IMG/VR virus record: IMGVR_UViG_3300017605_000357
Location: 1 to 29,633 of that record
Length of the DNA: 29,633 bases
Direction: 5' to 3' (one strand)
Origin: a virus
In this document: in pieces, positions 21,488 to 28,511 of the stretch
Layout: every line of letters begins with the position of its first letter
Numbering within the stretch: the stretch's first letter is position 1
Position numbers and translations under genes: made by a program
Notes under the pieces: model-generated
What the model was told of the DNA's origin: nothing
Databases searched by the model: none
What the model saw: the letters and a program-made list of their open reading frames with translations, nothing else

Positions 21488-21908
21488 CACATTAATGGGA
21501 GAATTTCCTAAGGATATCTTAGCCATCGTTGGTAGTACCGTGTTTCATAATGATAATTTGGCAGCCAGTATGGCTTTAGGACTCATTGTAGATTTTATTA
21601 AAGAAACTAAACCAGAAATGATTATTTCCGGTGGAGCAATTGGCATAGATACAATAGCAAAAGTAAGTGCTGAAAATCTGTTCGTTCCCTTTAAAGAATA
21701 TTCACCAAGGAATGCTAGATGGGCACCAGATGGTTATTTAGCACGTAACAAGATCATTGCTATAACTTGCACTAGATTACTTTGCGTAAGACATTTTAAA
21801 TCCAAAACATATGGATCAGGATGGACTGCTGATTACGCAGAAAGTTTACATAAATCTGTTGTTAGAAAAATACTTACTGAAGACTATGAATTTGTGGATG
21901 TACTATGA
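21480..21908 (+). CDS. SLOG-family (DprA/LOG-like) Rossmann protein
   Basis: The protein has 142 residues. ILAIVGSTVFHND near the start and MIISGGAIGIDTIA at about 51-64 are the two nucleotide-binding loops of SLOG proteins. LARNKIIAITCTRLLCV with ATG 21480 upstream completes a short Rossmann fold. DprA helps load RecA and LOG proteins cleave nucleotides; phage members are mostly uncharacterised. It might bind a nucleotide second messenger as in some defence systems, but no effector is joined to it. Confidence 0.7.
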   Translation: MVNTLMGEFPKDILAIVGSTVFHNDNLAASMALGLIVDFIKETKPEMIISGGAIGIDTIAKVSAENLFVPFKEYSPRNARWAPDGYLARNKIIAITCTRLLCVRHFKSKTYGSGWTADYAESLHKSVVRKILTEDYEFVDVL

Positions 21909-22063
21909 TGTATAAGGTTATCGTTCAAGAAGAACGCGAGGAAGAATTGAAAATTTATTTCGAAACTGTACATGAACTTAGTACACAAGATAAAGTAGTA
22001 CTTGCAAATTCTTTGCGCGCTATTGCTAATCAATACGATCCACCAAGAACTCTGCAACGATGA
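21905..22063 (+). CDS. small protein of unknown function
   Basis: The frame has 52 residues beginning MMYKVIVQEEREEEL. It reads as a strand, a long charged helix and a second helix (STQDKVVLANSLRAIANQY). It is coupled at both ends: ATGA with the SLOG gene and ATGA with the next gene. This regular coupling is the main sign that it is expressed. No family is recognised. Confidence 0.6.
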   Translation: MMYKVIVQEEREEELKIYFETVHELSTQDKVVLANSLRAIANQYDPPRTLQR

Positions 22064-22332
22064 GATATTACATATTCGCTGCTAATGCTAAGCATGCAGA
22101 TTATTATGCGAAACGCTTAGGCTTAGGTGGAATCAATCAACCAAATGTAATTTACGTTAGTGATGTTCATTTATTATATGGACTACAAAAAACTGAAGAT
22201 GTAAAATTTATATTCTATGAGACTTTTTGGGATCATCCAAAGGCATTAGACATAAAACTACAAGTAAATATTATAGAGGCAACATCGCCTTCTCAGAGAA
22301 AGGACACCACAGGTGGAGGAAAACAAGGATAG
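22060..22332 (+). CDS. hypothetical protein
   Basis: The protein has 90 residues. MRYYIFAANAKHADYYAKRLGL looks like a strand-helix start, followed by VIYVSDVHLLYGL and VKFIFYETFW strands, a small alpha/beta fold of about 70 residues. The Thr/Gly/Lys tail is disordered and overlaps the next gene by 20 bases. It could be a fragment of a nucleotide-binding fold, but no motif is conclusive. Confidence 0.65.
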   Translation: MRYYIFAANAKHADYYAKRLGLGGINQPNVIYVSDVHLLYGLQKTEDVKFIFYETFWDHPKALDIKLQVNIIEATSPSQRKDTTGGGKQG

Positions 22333-22633
22333 TGTCTGGTGGAAGTTAGTGAACTTGGATCCAGCACTGTTGCGTGGTTTGATCACGGCTGGTGTAATGT
22401 TCTTAGCATCATTTGGTTTAATCCTGGCACCAGGAGTACCAGATGCGGCTGTTGGTTTTATCAGCGTTATATTCTTAATGGCACAAGCTCTGTGGATTAG
22501 ACCATCTGTTACACCTAATGCCAAGGTAGCTGTAAGCGTTCCCGATCCGGTTAACGCGCCGCACGTGGTAGAGGCCGGCGAGGCAAAAACAACTGCATCT
22601 AATGCTGATATTCTAGACGCAGCGAAGAATTAA
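22313..22633 (+). CDS. two-helix membrane protein, holin-like
   Basis: The protein has 106 residues from GTG 22313. Two hydrophobic segments lie at about 20-40 (LLRGLITAGVMFLASFGLIL) and about 46-62 (AAVGFISVIFLMAQALWI) with a short turn APGVPD. The C-terminal tail is Ala/Glu-rich. The plan fits small holin-like proteins of actinophages, but it lies in the replication arm, away from the endolysin. The tail DNA (22540-22585) is richer in GC. The start is uncertain. Confidence 0.65.
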   Translation: MEENKDSVWWKLVNLDPALLRGLITAGVMFLASFGLILAPGVPDAAVGFISVIFLMAQALWIRPSVTPNAKVAVSVPDPVNAPHVVEAGEAKTTASNADILDAAKN

Positions 22634-22635
22634 TC

Positions 22636-22863
22636 ATGTCAGGAACCAAGGTTATTAAAGAACCTTTATTTGCTTTATGTGACAATTGTAAATGTTGTTT
22701 AGCTAAAACATCTCATTGTTGGCATTGTCACATAAACTCTACAATAGCTGGATTGTGTGGTTGTGGTGATTGTCCTAGTCGTGCTGATGCATTTTATGAT
22801 CTAGAACAATTACGTATTAGAGGTTTACGAAACATCAGATCTGTAAGAAACAAGGAAGGTTAA
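22636..22863 (+). CDS. small Cys-rich protein
   Basis: The protein has 75 residues. CDNCKCC, CWHCH and CGCGDC give at least nine Cys with two His in the first 50 residues, probably two zinc knuckles. The C-terminus is a basic helix (LRIRGLRNIRSVRNK) suited to nucleic-acid contact. It is followed at once by the next ATG at 22864. Function is unknown. Confidence 0.65.
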   Translation: MSGTKVIKEPLFALCDNCKCCLAKTSHCWHCHINSTIAGLCGCGDCPSRADAFYDLEQLRIRGLRNIRSVRNKEG

Positions 22864-23145
22864 ATGGATCCGATAAAAGTACAACCTAAAATACTTAGCA
22901 CTGAAGCAATGCAATGGACTGTTGAAAATACAAAACCAGTTCTTGAATGGCTAAGTAATAGAGGCTTTGGTTATTCATGGCATGAAATTCAAAGTGCTGG
23001 ACAACTAATTGTTTACATAACGGCAGGACCAGTAATGGTTCCATTTGGTCATTGGATTATCCTAACAGATACAAATTTAGCTTTGTGTGATGATATAACT
23101 TTCAAGCAGTTATATGAGGTACTCGATGAACCTGTTCAAAAGTAA
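22864..23145 (+). CDS. hypothetical protein, related in part to the gene at 20675
   Basis: The protein has 93 residues. MQWTVENTKPVLEWL, a short insertion, then AGQLIVYITAGPVMVPFGHWIILT follows the same order as residues 10-90 of the 20675 product (QYDGTNGSDIADWL, GGEYTVPVNAFVI). The pattern, target-strand, helix, strand and a final W/I-rich strand, occurs in many phage proteins of unknown role. It ends inside the next gene. Confidence 0.65.
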   Translation: MDPIKVQPKILSTEAMQWTVENTKPVLEWLSNRGFGYSWHEIQSAGQLIVYITAGPVMVPFGHWIILTDTNLALCDDITFKQLYEVLDEPVQK

Positions 23146-23320
23146 AAAGAGAAACGTAATAAAACTCAATGCTATAGTTGGTGAAAAAGTCGTAGTTCAA
23201 CTAGGAAATGCGAGTTTTACTGGTATAGTAGATCAGGTTGAATACAACAGTATACAATGGTCTCCAACACATAAGAAAACTCTTGTTGTACGAATTGTTC
23301 AAGAGGATTTCGATGATTAA
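23126..23320 (+). CDS. small beta-barrel-like protein
   Basis: The protein has 64 residues, MNLFKSKKRN followed by strands VIKLNAIVGEKVVVQLG, FTGIVDQVEYN and KTLVVRIVQEDF. The five-strand order resembles a small SH3-like or Sm-like barrel. ATG 23126 lies inside the end of the previous gene; 23114 is possible. The stop overlaps the next start. Function is unknown. Confidence 0.55.
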   Translation: MNLFKSKKRNVIKLNAIVGEKVVVQLGNASFTGIVDQVEYNSIQWSPTHKKTLVVRIVQEDFDD

Positions 23321-23609
23321 TGTTTTTGTAATGATAGGTAATTCTGACGATAAACTTACACAATTTCAATGGTCTACTTTCATCAGTGATGTTCGACTTG
23401 TGCTAACAAGTTTTCCAGTGATTAAGATATGGGGAGAACTATATTGTTTACCTAATATTATGTATCAGAATGCTTGTTGGCACATTGGTATTGCGAACAA
23501 CTATCCATTACAAACTATCAAAGATGAATTAGTTATAGTGTCCAGAAAATTTGGACAAGATGCTATTGCATGGATTGAATGTAAGGATGCTGAGTTCCTT
23601 GACCGTTGA
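23313..23609 (+). CDS. hypothetical protein
   Basis: The protein has 98 residues starting MINVFVMIGNSDDKL. It shows strands and helices typical of a ferredoxin-like fold (FVMIGNSDDKLTQFQWSTFI, then VRLVLTSF). No catalytic motif is visible. ATG 23313 overlaps the preceding stop; a longer frame from 23238 would cover most of the previous gene. It overlaps the resolvase-like gene by 23 bases. Confidence 0.6.
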   Translation: MINVFVMIGNSDDKLTQFQWSTFISDVRLVLTSFPVIKIWGELYCLPNIMYQNACWHIGIANNYPLQTIKDELVIVSRKFGQDAIAWIECKDAEFLDR

Positions 23610-24048
23610 TATTTGTGCATTAGATCCTGGAGTAACCACAGGATTAGCAACAGCAACAGACGATCACTATACTTCATTCGAGCTAAAGGCTGGTGATTAT
23701 CCACACCCACACGAAATGCTGTTTGATACTCTATCTAATCTAGAACCCAAGAAAATCATTTATGAATCATTCCAATTTAGACAAGCTCAATTGGGTGCAG
23801 TATTTAAGGGTGTAGAATACATAGGTGTAATCGAACTGTATGCACAACTTAAATGCATTGAGGTGATCATACAATCACCTAGTGATGGAAAAGCATTTTG
23901 GGATGACAAAAAGCTGAGAGCACTTGGTGTTTATAAACCAGGTAAACCTCATGCCAATGATGCTATAAGGCATCTATTGACTTATAGAGGAAAACAAGAT
24001 CCAGAGTTTCTGGATTTCGCACTAAGAATATTGAAGGAAAAATTATGA
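23587..24048 (+). CDS. RuvC-like Holliday junction resolvase
   Basis: The protein has 153 residues. CALDPGVTTGLA near the start (DPG with a following G) is the first acidic site of the RNase H fold. KIIYESFQF near residue 56 gives the Glu. HANDAIRHLL near residue 125 gives the final Asp with the His. All three match RuvC-family resolvases. It would cut four-way junctions made by recombination or replication before packaging. The Sak4-like protein, SSB-like protein, nuclease and polymerase of this arm make the junctions it would act on. Confidence 0.85.
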   Translation: MLSSLTVDICALDPGVTTGLATATDDHYTSFELKAGDYPHPHEMLFDTLSNLEPKKIIYESFQFRQAQLGAVFKGVEYIGVIELYAQLKCIEVIIQSPSDGKAFWDDKKLRALGVYKPGKPHANDAIRHLLTYRGKQDPEFLDFALRILKEKL

Positions 24049-24410
24049 TAATTAACTTAACTCCTCACCAAATTGTACTTTTTAATGAGAGTACTCCCGA
24101 TCAATTAGATGATAATGATGATCTGTCGCGTTTCATTCAATTGATATATCCAAAGTCTCTTGAACATCCTCCGGTTAGAATAGTAGAGATTAATTTAGGT
24201 ACTACTTATAGTGATCATGCTCCTATTGAACATATAGAATATGGACGTATCAGACCTGAACCATCAGTTGTAGCAGATACTTATTATATAGTTTCGCTGG
24301 CCACAGCTTTAGCGGCCGTGAATAGATCTGATTTCATCGTACCTTTCCGCGAGGTACGCAATTTAAATGGAACCGTAATAGGTTGTAGATCCTTCGCAAA
24401 GCCATGCTAA
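24045..24410 (+). CDS. hypothetical phage protein with NLTPH motif
   Basis: The protein has 121 residues. MIINLTPHQIVLF opens it and TYYIVSLATALAAVNRSDFIVPF with GTVIGCRSFA closes it. I know this order from several phage families of unknown function. The Cys near the end is conserved in them. It overlaps the resolvase gene by ATGA, so it is co-translated. No enzyme role can be assigned. Confidence 0.7.
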   Translation: MIINLTPHQIVLFNESTPDQLDDNDDLSRFIQLIYPKSLEHPPVRIVEINLGTTYSDHAPIEHIEYGRIRPEPSVVADTYYIVSLATALAAVNRSDFIVPFREVRNLNGTVIGCRSFAKPC

Positions 24411-24423
24411 GATTGAATCCAAA

Positions 24424-24516
24424 TGAAAATTATAGCCGGAATCATAATGGGATTGTTAATCGTAGGGTGTGGTGCCCTCATTATGATAACCGGCATGATT
24501 TGGTTTATTAAATAAT
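24424..24516 (+). CDS. mini membrane protein, possible lipoprotein
   Basis: The frame has 30 residues: MKIIAGIIMGLLIVGC is a hydrophobic stretch, followed by GALIMITGMIWFIK. IVGC resembles a lipobox, so lipid attachment at Cys16 is possible. The alternative is a single transmembrane helix of about 25 residues. No clear ribosome binding site is visible. It is the last plus-strand gene before the terminator. Coding is supported by position and composition only. Confidence 0.45.
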
Positions 24517-24532
24517 CAAGGTTGTGCTAAGC

Positions 24533-24573
24533 GAAGAGGGACCGCGTACTATGGTCCCTCTTCACTCTTTTTT
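24533..24573 (+). terminator. strong terminator at the convergent junction
   Basis: GAAGAGGGACC (24533-24543) pairs perfectly with GGTCCCTCTTC (24553-24563), 11 bases, around a nine-base loop. After ACTC come six T (24568-24573). It ends the plus-strand replication arm. The minus-strand holin-like gene reads into it and its stop (24549-24551) lies in the loop. On the minus strand no T-run follows, so termination there is weaker. Confidence 0.92.
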
Positions 24574-24896
24574 AATCTCTTAACTACTTCTATTATTTTT
24601 CTTGCTGCTCTGGCTTCAATTTGATATTTCAACAATAGTATAATCAAGCTCCAAATAGTTATTCCCATCACACCTAAAGTAATAATCCAACCGCGTGTTC
24701 TCCATGGTTCAGTTATTTTAACATAGCGAATTAAAGTTCCGTATGTGAGGCCAAGAGTTATACTACCAATAAAACTTGTTATATATCTACCCATGCGTTC
24801 ACGCCATGACTCAGCTAGAGTTATGTATATTGCCACAAAAATGATGAAACCAAGTGTGGCTATCCACAAGACTACATCTAATAATAATTTATCCAT
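24549..24896 (-). CDS. holin-like membrane protein with three transmembrane helices
   Basis: The protein has 115 residues. Hydrophobic segments lie at about 5-27 (LLDVVLWIATLGFIIFVAIY), 41-58 (SFIGSITLGLTYGTLI) and 70-88 (GWIITLGVMGITIWSLIIL). The C-terminus is Lys/Arg-rich. This plan fits class I holins, which make the membrane pores that release the endolysin. It is the last gene of the structural arm. AGGAGA precedes the start by seven to eight bases, and the start overlaps the upstream gene. A role in lysis is probable but not proven. Confidence 0.7.
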   Translation of the reverse strand: MDKLLLDVVLWIATLGFIIFVAIYITLAESWRERMGRYITSFIGSITLGLTYGTLIRYVKITEPWRTRGWIITLGVMGITIWSLIILLLKYQIEARAARKIIEVVKRLKKSEEGP

Positions 24897-25131
24897 GGTT
24901 TAATCTCCTGAAGCTCTGATCAATCTCTTCAGTAAATCTATTTACGCGGTATTGTACGCGCCGAGCACTTGCTACTGCTCTGGCTAGTTCAGGCATTTTC
25001 GCTTGTTCTTCAGTTATTTTATGTCTCAACTCTTCTAAATCTTGATCTGCACGTTCTAATTCGGGGCGCTGAATTTCCTCATTCTCTATAACACATTGAG
25101 ATTTTCTACAAAAGATTTTTAACCATTTCAT
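24889..25131 (-). CDS. small helical protein
   Basis: The protein has 80 residues. MKWLKIFCRKSQC is a basic, slightly hydrophobic start. The rest is one long charged helix with heptads (LEELRHKITEEQAKM, ARAVASARRVQYRVNRF). There is no full membrane segment. It overlaps both neighbours by four to eight bases and lies in the lysis cluster between two membrane proteins, so it may be an accessory lysis factor. Confidence 0.6.
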   Translation of the reverse strand: MKWLKIFCRKSQCVIENEEIQRPELERADQDLEELRHKITEEQAKMPELARAVASARRVQYRVNRFTEEIDQSFRRLNHG

Positions 25132-25430
25132 TTCACAACCCTTTCGCCTATTGCAGGCGGTAGCGCATCCAGCATTCCATGCGCTCGTGAAACTTCTATT
25201 AGTTGATCAAATTTCCCCGCTAAATTGTCGTTACGAACATTTTGCATCTCATTGATTTTTTCTAATTTATTGATGTAGTCGTCTTTGTCGGCTAAACGTC
25301 TTTCCTTTTCTTGTAAAAGTAAATCAACGGATGCTTTGGTATGTATGGCACCGGAACGCAACCCCAGGAATAGCAGTACCAAGAACATACCACCAATGCC
25401 CAGATTAATCCATGAATAAGCATTGGGCAT
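25128..25430 (-). CDS. membrane-anchored coiled-coil protein, possible lysis factor
   Basis: The protein has 100 residues. One transmembrane helix lies at about 7-25 (WINLGIGGMFLVLLFLGL), followed by a long helix with heptads (LLLQEKERRLADKDDYINKL). The C-terminal end is MLDALPPAIGERVVK. The topology resembles Rz-like or spanin-like lysis proteins, although actinobacterial hosts often lack an outer membrane. GGAGTGAG precedes the start. The neighbours are a holin-like gene and the tail genes. Confidence 0.6.
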   Translation of the reverse strand: MPNAYSWINLGIGGMFLVLLFLGLRSGAIHTKASVDLLLQEKERRLADKDDYINKLEKINEMQNVRNDNLAGKFDQLIEVSRAHGMLDALPPAIGERVVK

Positions 25431-25444
25431 ATCGGCTCACTCCA

Positions 25445-25960
25445 TTATGTTAAATTTTTTCCATTTCCATTAGGAGAATGGTCAGCCAGTTGCTGACGAA
25501 GCTTATCGATTCTGGTTTTGTCGTTTTGTTCTGGTTTTGGTGTTGCATTCATCATATCGAAAGTTTTTGTGACATGTCCTCTTTTAAGTTCTATTGCCTC
25601 AGGATCGAAGTGTGAATGACCCTTTATTGTTTGATAATGTTGTGCACTATTATCTGGTCCAGGTGGTCTAAGTCTAGCTTTAATTGATATTATATTTGCA
25701 CCATGACTGTTTTTAGCAGCTGCACTATTCGGGTAATCATACAACCCTGGTTCTGATTGATCCATATATGGAGAATATATGATTAAATCAATCAAAGCAT
25801 CTTGATCAGTTGTATCATATTCTGCAGCACGCCATTCTAATGTTTCCTCCGAGAACATATGTTGGTTTATTTCTACTGTGTTATCATCATTCGTGATTTC
25901 TTTAAACACCGAAATGATAGCACCATCTTTAGATACAGAAAGAATCTTCACTGATTTCAT
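25445..25960 (-). CDS. hypothetical protein of the tail/lysis region
   Basis: The protein has 171 residues. I chose the ATG at 25960 because TTAGGAGC lies seven bases upstream; a longer frame from 26062 would run into the tail gene. The N-terminal strands (KSVKILSVSKDGAIISVF) are followed by a helical/irregular part with many Asp and Asn, and a Gln/Asn/Gly-rich C-terminus. It may be a structural accessory protein. No family is recognised. Confidence 0.65.
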   Translation of the reverse strand: MKSVKILSVSKDGAIISVFKEITNDDNTVEINQHMFSEETLEWRAAEYDTTDQDALIDLIIYSPYMDQSEPGLYDYPNSAAAKNSHGANIISIKARLRPPGPDNSAQHYQTIKGHSHFDPEAIELKRGHVTKTFDMMNATPKPEQNDKTRIDKLRQQLADHSPNGNGKNLT

Positions 25961-25968
25961 ATTTGCTC

Positions 25969-26697
25969 CTAAAGCCTTGTATTCCACATATTTAATATTT
26001 TGGCCGTGGTGCCAGTCCAGGCTACGGTAAATGCGCTGCTGCTCTGAGCCGTCAGCGACCACGCCACGGCGCCGGACGCGCTGTGAAATCCTAACACTGG
26101 TGCGACTGTAGTCGCAAACGTAGCGGAATACGTAACAGTTGCAGAACTTACTCCTGCACTAATACTTCGACTTCCACTATAGATTGCATCTGTGGTAGCT
26201 ACTTGAAATTCATTTAGCCATTGACCAATAAACCACAGGTTGCCCGGCGCACCATAGATGCTAAACTCTCTGAGGGCAATTTGACCTTGTTGTACATTTG
26301 CCGGTACATATCGTAAAGTCACGAACGTTTCTGACATTGATAAGCTTCCACCATCTACAAAACCTGTTGCTGGAGTATATCTATAGTATTGATTGTTTGT
26401 TTGTGCGATACCATCGAAGTTTATATCTTGAACGTAATAAACAATTTCCGGATCGGCATTACCTTGTGGGACAAATCTAATGACAGCAATACCTAATGTA
26501 GTATAATAGGCAATAACTATTCCAACAGAACCATCATCTTTGAAAATGGTTATTTGACCTTCTGCTGGTACTATTAATTCACCACCATCTATCGCAGTGG
26601 CTACTATGCGTGGATTATTTTCAAGTGCTCGTATTCTACGTTTTAATGCGATTATTCTGTCAATAAGATCAACTGAACCTGTTCTGTATTTTCCCAT
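25969..26697 (-). CDS. minor tail protein, paralogue A
   Basis: The protein has 242 residues. A short N-terminal helix (LIDRIIALKRRIRALENNPRI) precedes beta-rich repeats with the GG turn motif, ending in a C-terminal domain WSLTAQSSSAFTVAWTG and NMWNTRL. The same start and end occur in the next upstream gene at 26699-27415, so the two are tandem copies. The middle parts differ. The gene starts two bases after its twin ends. The 3' end (about 25985-26100) is unusually rich in GC. It is probably a tail-tip or fibre protein that touches the host. Confidence 0.75.
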   Translation of the reverse strand: MGKYRTGSVDLIDRIIALKRRIRALENNPRIVATAIDGGELIVPAEGQITIFKDDGSVGIVIAYYTTLGIAVIRFVPQGNADPEIVYYVQDINFDGIAQTNNQYYRYTPATGFVDGGSLSMSETFVTLRYVPANVQQGQIALREFSIYGAPGNLWFIGQWLNEFQVATTDAIYSGSRSISAGVSSATVTYSATFATTVAPVLGFHSASGAVAWSLTAQSSSAFTVAWTGTTAKILNMWNTRL

Positions 26698-26698
26698 G

Positions 26699-27415
26699 TT
26701 AGAGCCTTGTGTTCCACATGTTTATCGTTTTAGCTGCTGCTGCACCAGTCCAAGCAACAGTGAACGCCGAAGTAGATTGTGCCGTGATGCTCCAAGAAAC
26801 AGCTCCGGCAGTACTCAAGAAACCTAACACAGGTACAATAGTAGTAGCAAATGTTATGGTATATGTAATCGTTACAGAGTTAGCTACACCGGAAGTAACT
26901 GATCCAGTTATTACCGCATCAGTACTAGAAATTTGGAATGTATTTAACCATCTACCAAATATTCTAACTATGCCGGGAGTACTATTAAATATGCCAGCCT
27001 CATAGCCACCTTCAGCGCCAGTTGCATTATCAACATGGCTAAGTCTAGCACCATTATTATAAAGTAGTACTCCACCACCATCTTGTAATAATCCTGGAAC
27101 AGTTCTTATTTGAAATCTACCAGCAGTTTGATCTACACCAAATATTGTTTCTTCTTGGGCAAATATACTAGCAACATGGGTAGTATCATCACCAAGTGGT
27201 GCAAATCTAATTTCTGGTGGATCACTTTTAAAGATTTTAATTATTTCTACGCCATTAGTATCTTTGACAATTATATCTCCACCATTGACAGTTAATCCTC
27301 CAGAGTCAATTGCAGTATTTCCTATTCGAGGATTCCTTTCTAGTTTTGAAACTTTATCTTCTAGTTCTTTAATCATAGCCAATAGATCTTCTGTTGAACG
27401 ATATTTGTCAGACAT
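26699..27415 (-). CDS. minor tail protein, paralogue B
   Basis: The protein has 238 residues. It matches paralogue A in the N-terminal coiled coil (LLAMIKELEDKVSKLERNPRI, GNTAIDSGGL) and in the C-terminal domain (WSITAQSTSAFTVAWTG, NMWNTRL), with a diverged middle. I chose ATG 27415 because AGGTGA sits five bases ahead; GTG 27424 is possible. It overlaps the upstream hub gene by eight bases. A receptor-binding or tail-decoration role is likely for a gene in this place. Confidence 0.75.
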   Translation of the reverse strand: MSDKYRSTEDLLAMIKELEDKVSKLERNPRIGNTAIDSGGLTVNGGDIIVKDTNGVEIIKIFKSDPPEIRFAPLGDDTTHVASIFAQEETIFGVDQTAGRFQIRTVPGLLQDGGGVLLYNNGARLSHVDNATGAEGGYEAGIFNSTPGIVRIFGRWLNTFQISSTDAVITGSVTSGVANSVTITYTITFATTIVPVLGFLSTAGAVSWSITAQSTSAFTVAWTGAAAAKTINMWNTRL

Positions 27416-28493
27416 CAGGATCACCTTCGAAAACTAAACTAGCTTCTTCAACTCCATCAGACGATTGTGGATGTAATTCCCATTTTAATAATCTTTTCGC
27501 AGCTGTGAATCCACTAGGAAATCTAGCATCTTTAATTTTTAGCATGCAAGTATCACCTAGATTGTAGCTGCCGAATTCTGGAGTTACATCACCTTTTAAT
27601 GTTACTTTGATTACGGCCATTGGTGGAAGTCTAACCTCAGATTGTTGTAATGCTAAAGAATCTGCAATACTTTGACTAGATACATCTTTTCTAGATATGT
27701 CTGTATCCCAACGAGGCCAACCCTGTGCGTATAAGGCAGTATTATCTACATGACCTACAATCATGGATGATCCTTCGCCAGCTCCAATTACAAAAACATT
27801 GGTGCCAGCATCAGCCATAGGTTCTGTATAATAGTACTGGGTTATATTTCCAGGATATTCAAATGTATTCATACCAGAAGAAGATCCAACACCAAGATTT
27901 GGATAACCAATTAATAGATCTTTTCGATAATTAGTTCCATCTTTAGTTACAGCTATATACCAGTCAAAACCATCTGCTGAATCGGCCATGGAACTCATTA
28001 CTTCATCGTAATATCTGAAGTCAGTTCGAAGAACCGTCAAATCTTTAAGCACCGCATCAGCAAATGCCGCTGGTACGTTAATATTTACATTTGCGTTCTG
28101 TGCCGACTGCATTGTCGTCCAAAGAGTTCTAAAAATGTTTCTTTGCTCTGTAGCTGTAAAGGTTAAATCAGATTCTACCAATTGTTTCTTTGGGTAGTTA
28201 TCAAAAGATAAACCAAATAACTGCATGCTTTTTGATTGTGCTGAATAAACTCTACTCCAGATGTAACCATGCCAAACGCAAACACCATTACGTTCACAAG
28301 AAACCCAGGTTTTTCCAGGAGTCGTTGCTCCTATAAGATCATAATTATTTTTACCAGTTTGATCTAATTGAAATGTTCCTTGAAAATCACCACCTTTGTT
28401 TATTTCCATGGACATGATTACACCATAGAGAGGTATTTCTTCGACAACTTGCTCTGTAAGCATAGTACCGAAGATGTATCTATATGTCGCCAT
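27408..28493 (-). CDS. tail hub/minor tail protein (ReqiPepy6 gp37-like)
   Basis: The protein has 361 residues. The order of strands is YGVIMSMEINKGGDF, FQLDQTG, WVSCERNGVCVWHGYIW and LFGLSFDNYP. These resemble the gp37-like hub proteins of siphoviruses from Gram-positive hosts. Later parts have FEYPGNITQYYY and a C-terminal beta domain. It should form part of the baseplate or tail tip. The gene overlaps the next one on its strand. No clear ribosome binding site is seen other than GAG. Confidence 0.75.
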   Translation of the reverse strand: MATYRYIFGTMLTEQVVEEIPLYGVIMSMEINKGGDFQGTFQLDQTGKNNYDLIGATTPGKTWVSCERNGVCVWHGYIWSRVYSAQSKSMQLFGLSFDNYPKKQLVESDLTFTATEQRNIFRTLWTTMQSAQNANVNINVPAAFADAVLKDLTVLRTDFRYYDEVMSSMADSADGFDWYIAVTKDGTNYRKDLLIGYPNLGVGSSSGMNTFEYPGNITQYYYTEPMADAGTNVFVIGAGEGSSMIVGHVDNTALYAQGWPRWDTDISRKDVSSQSIADSLALQQSEVRLPPMAVIKVTLKGDVTPEFGSYNLGDTCMLKIKDARFPSGFTAAKRLLKWELHPQSSDGVEEASLVFEGDPDV

Positions 28494-28511
28494 TATAACT
28501 CATATCTGTAA

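Noticed and set aside
26709-27005. Plus-strand frame of 98 residues inside tail paralogue B
   Set aside because: It mirrors the minus-strand gene, is rich in Val/Ala/Pro from the reversed beta-domain codons and lacks a start signal. The minus gene has protein-level similarity to its twin, so that strand codes.
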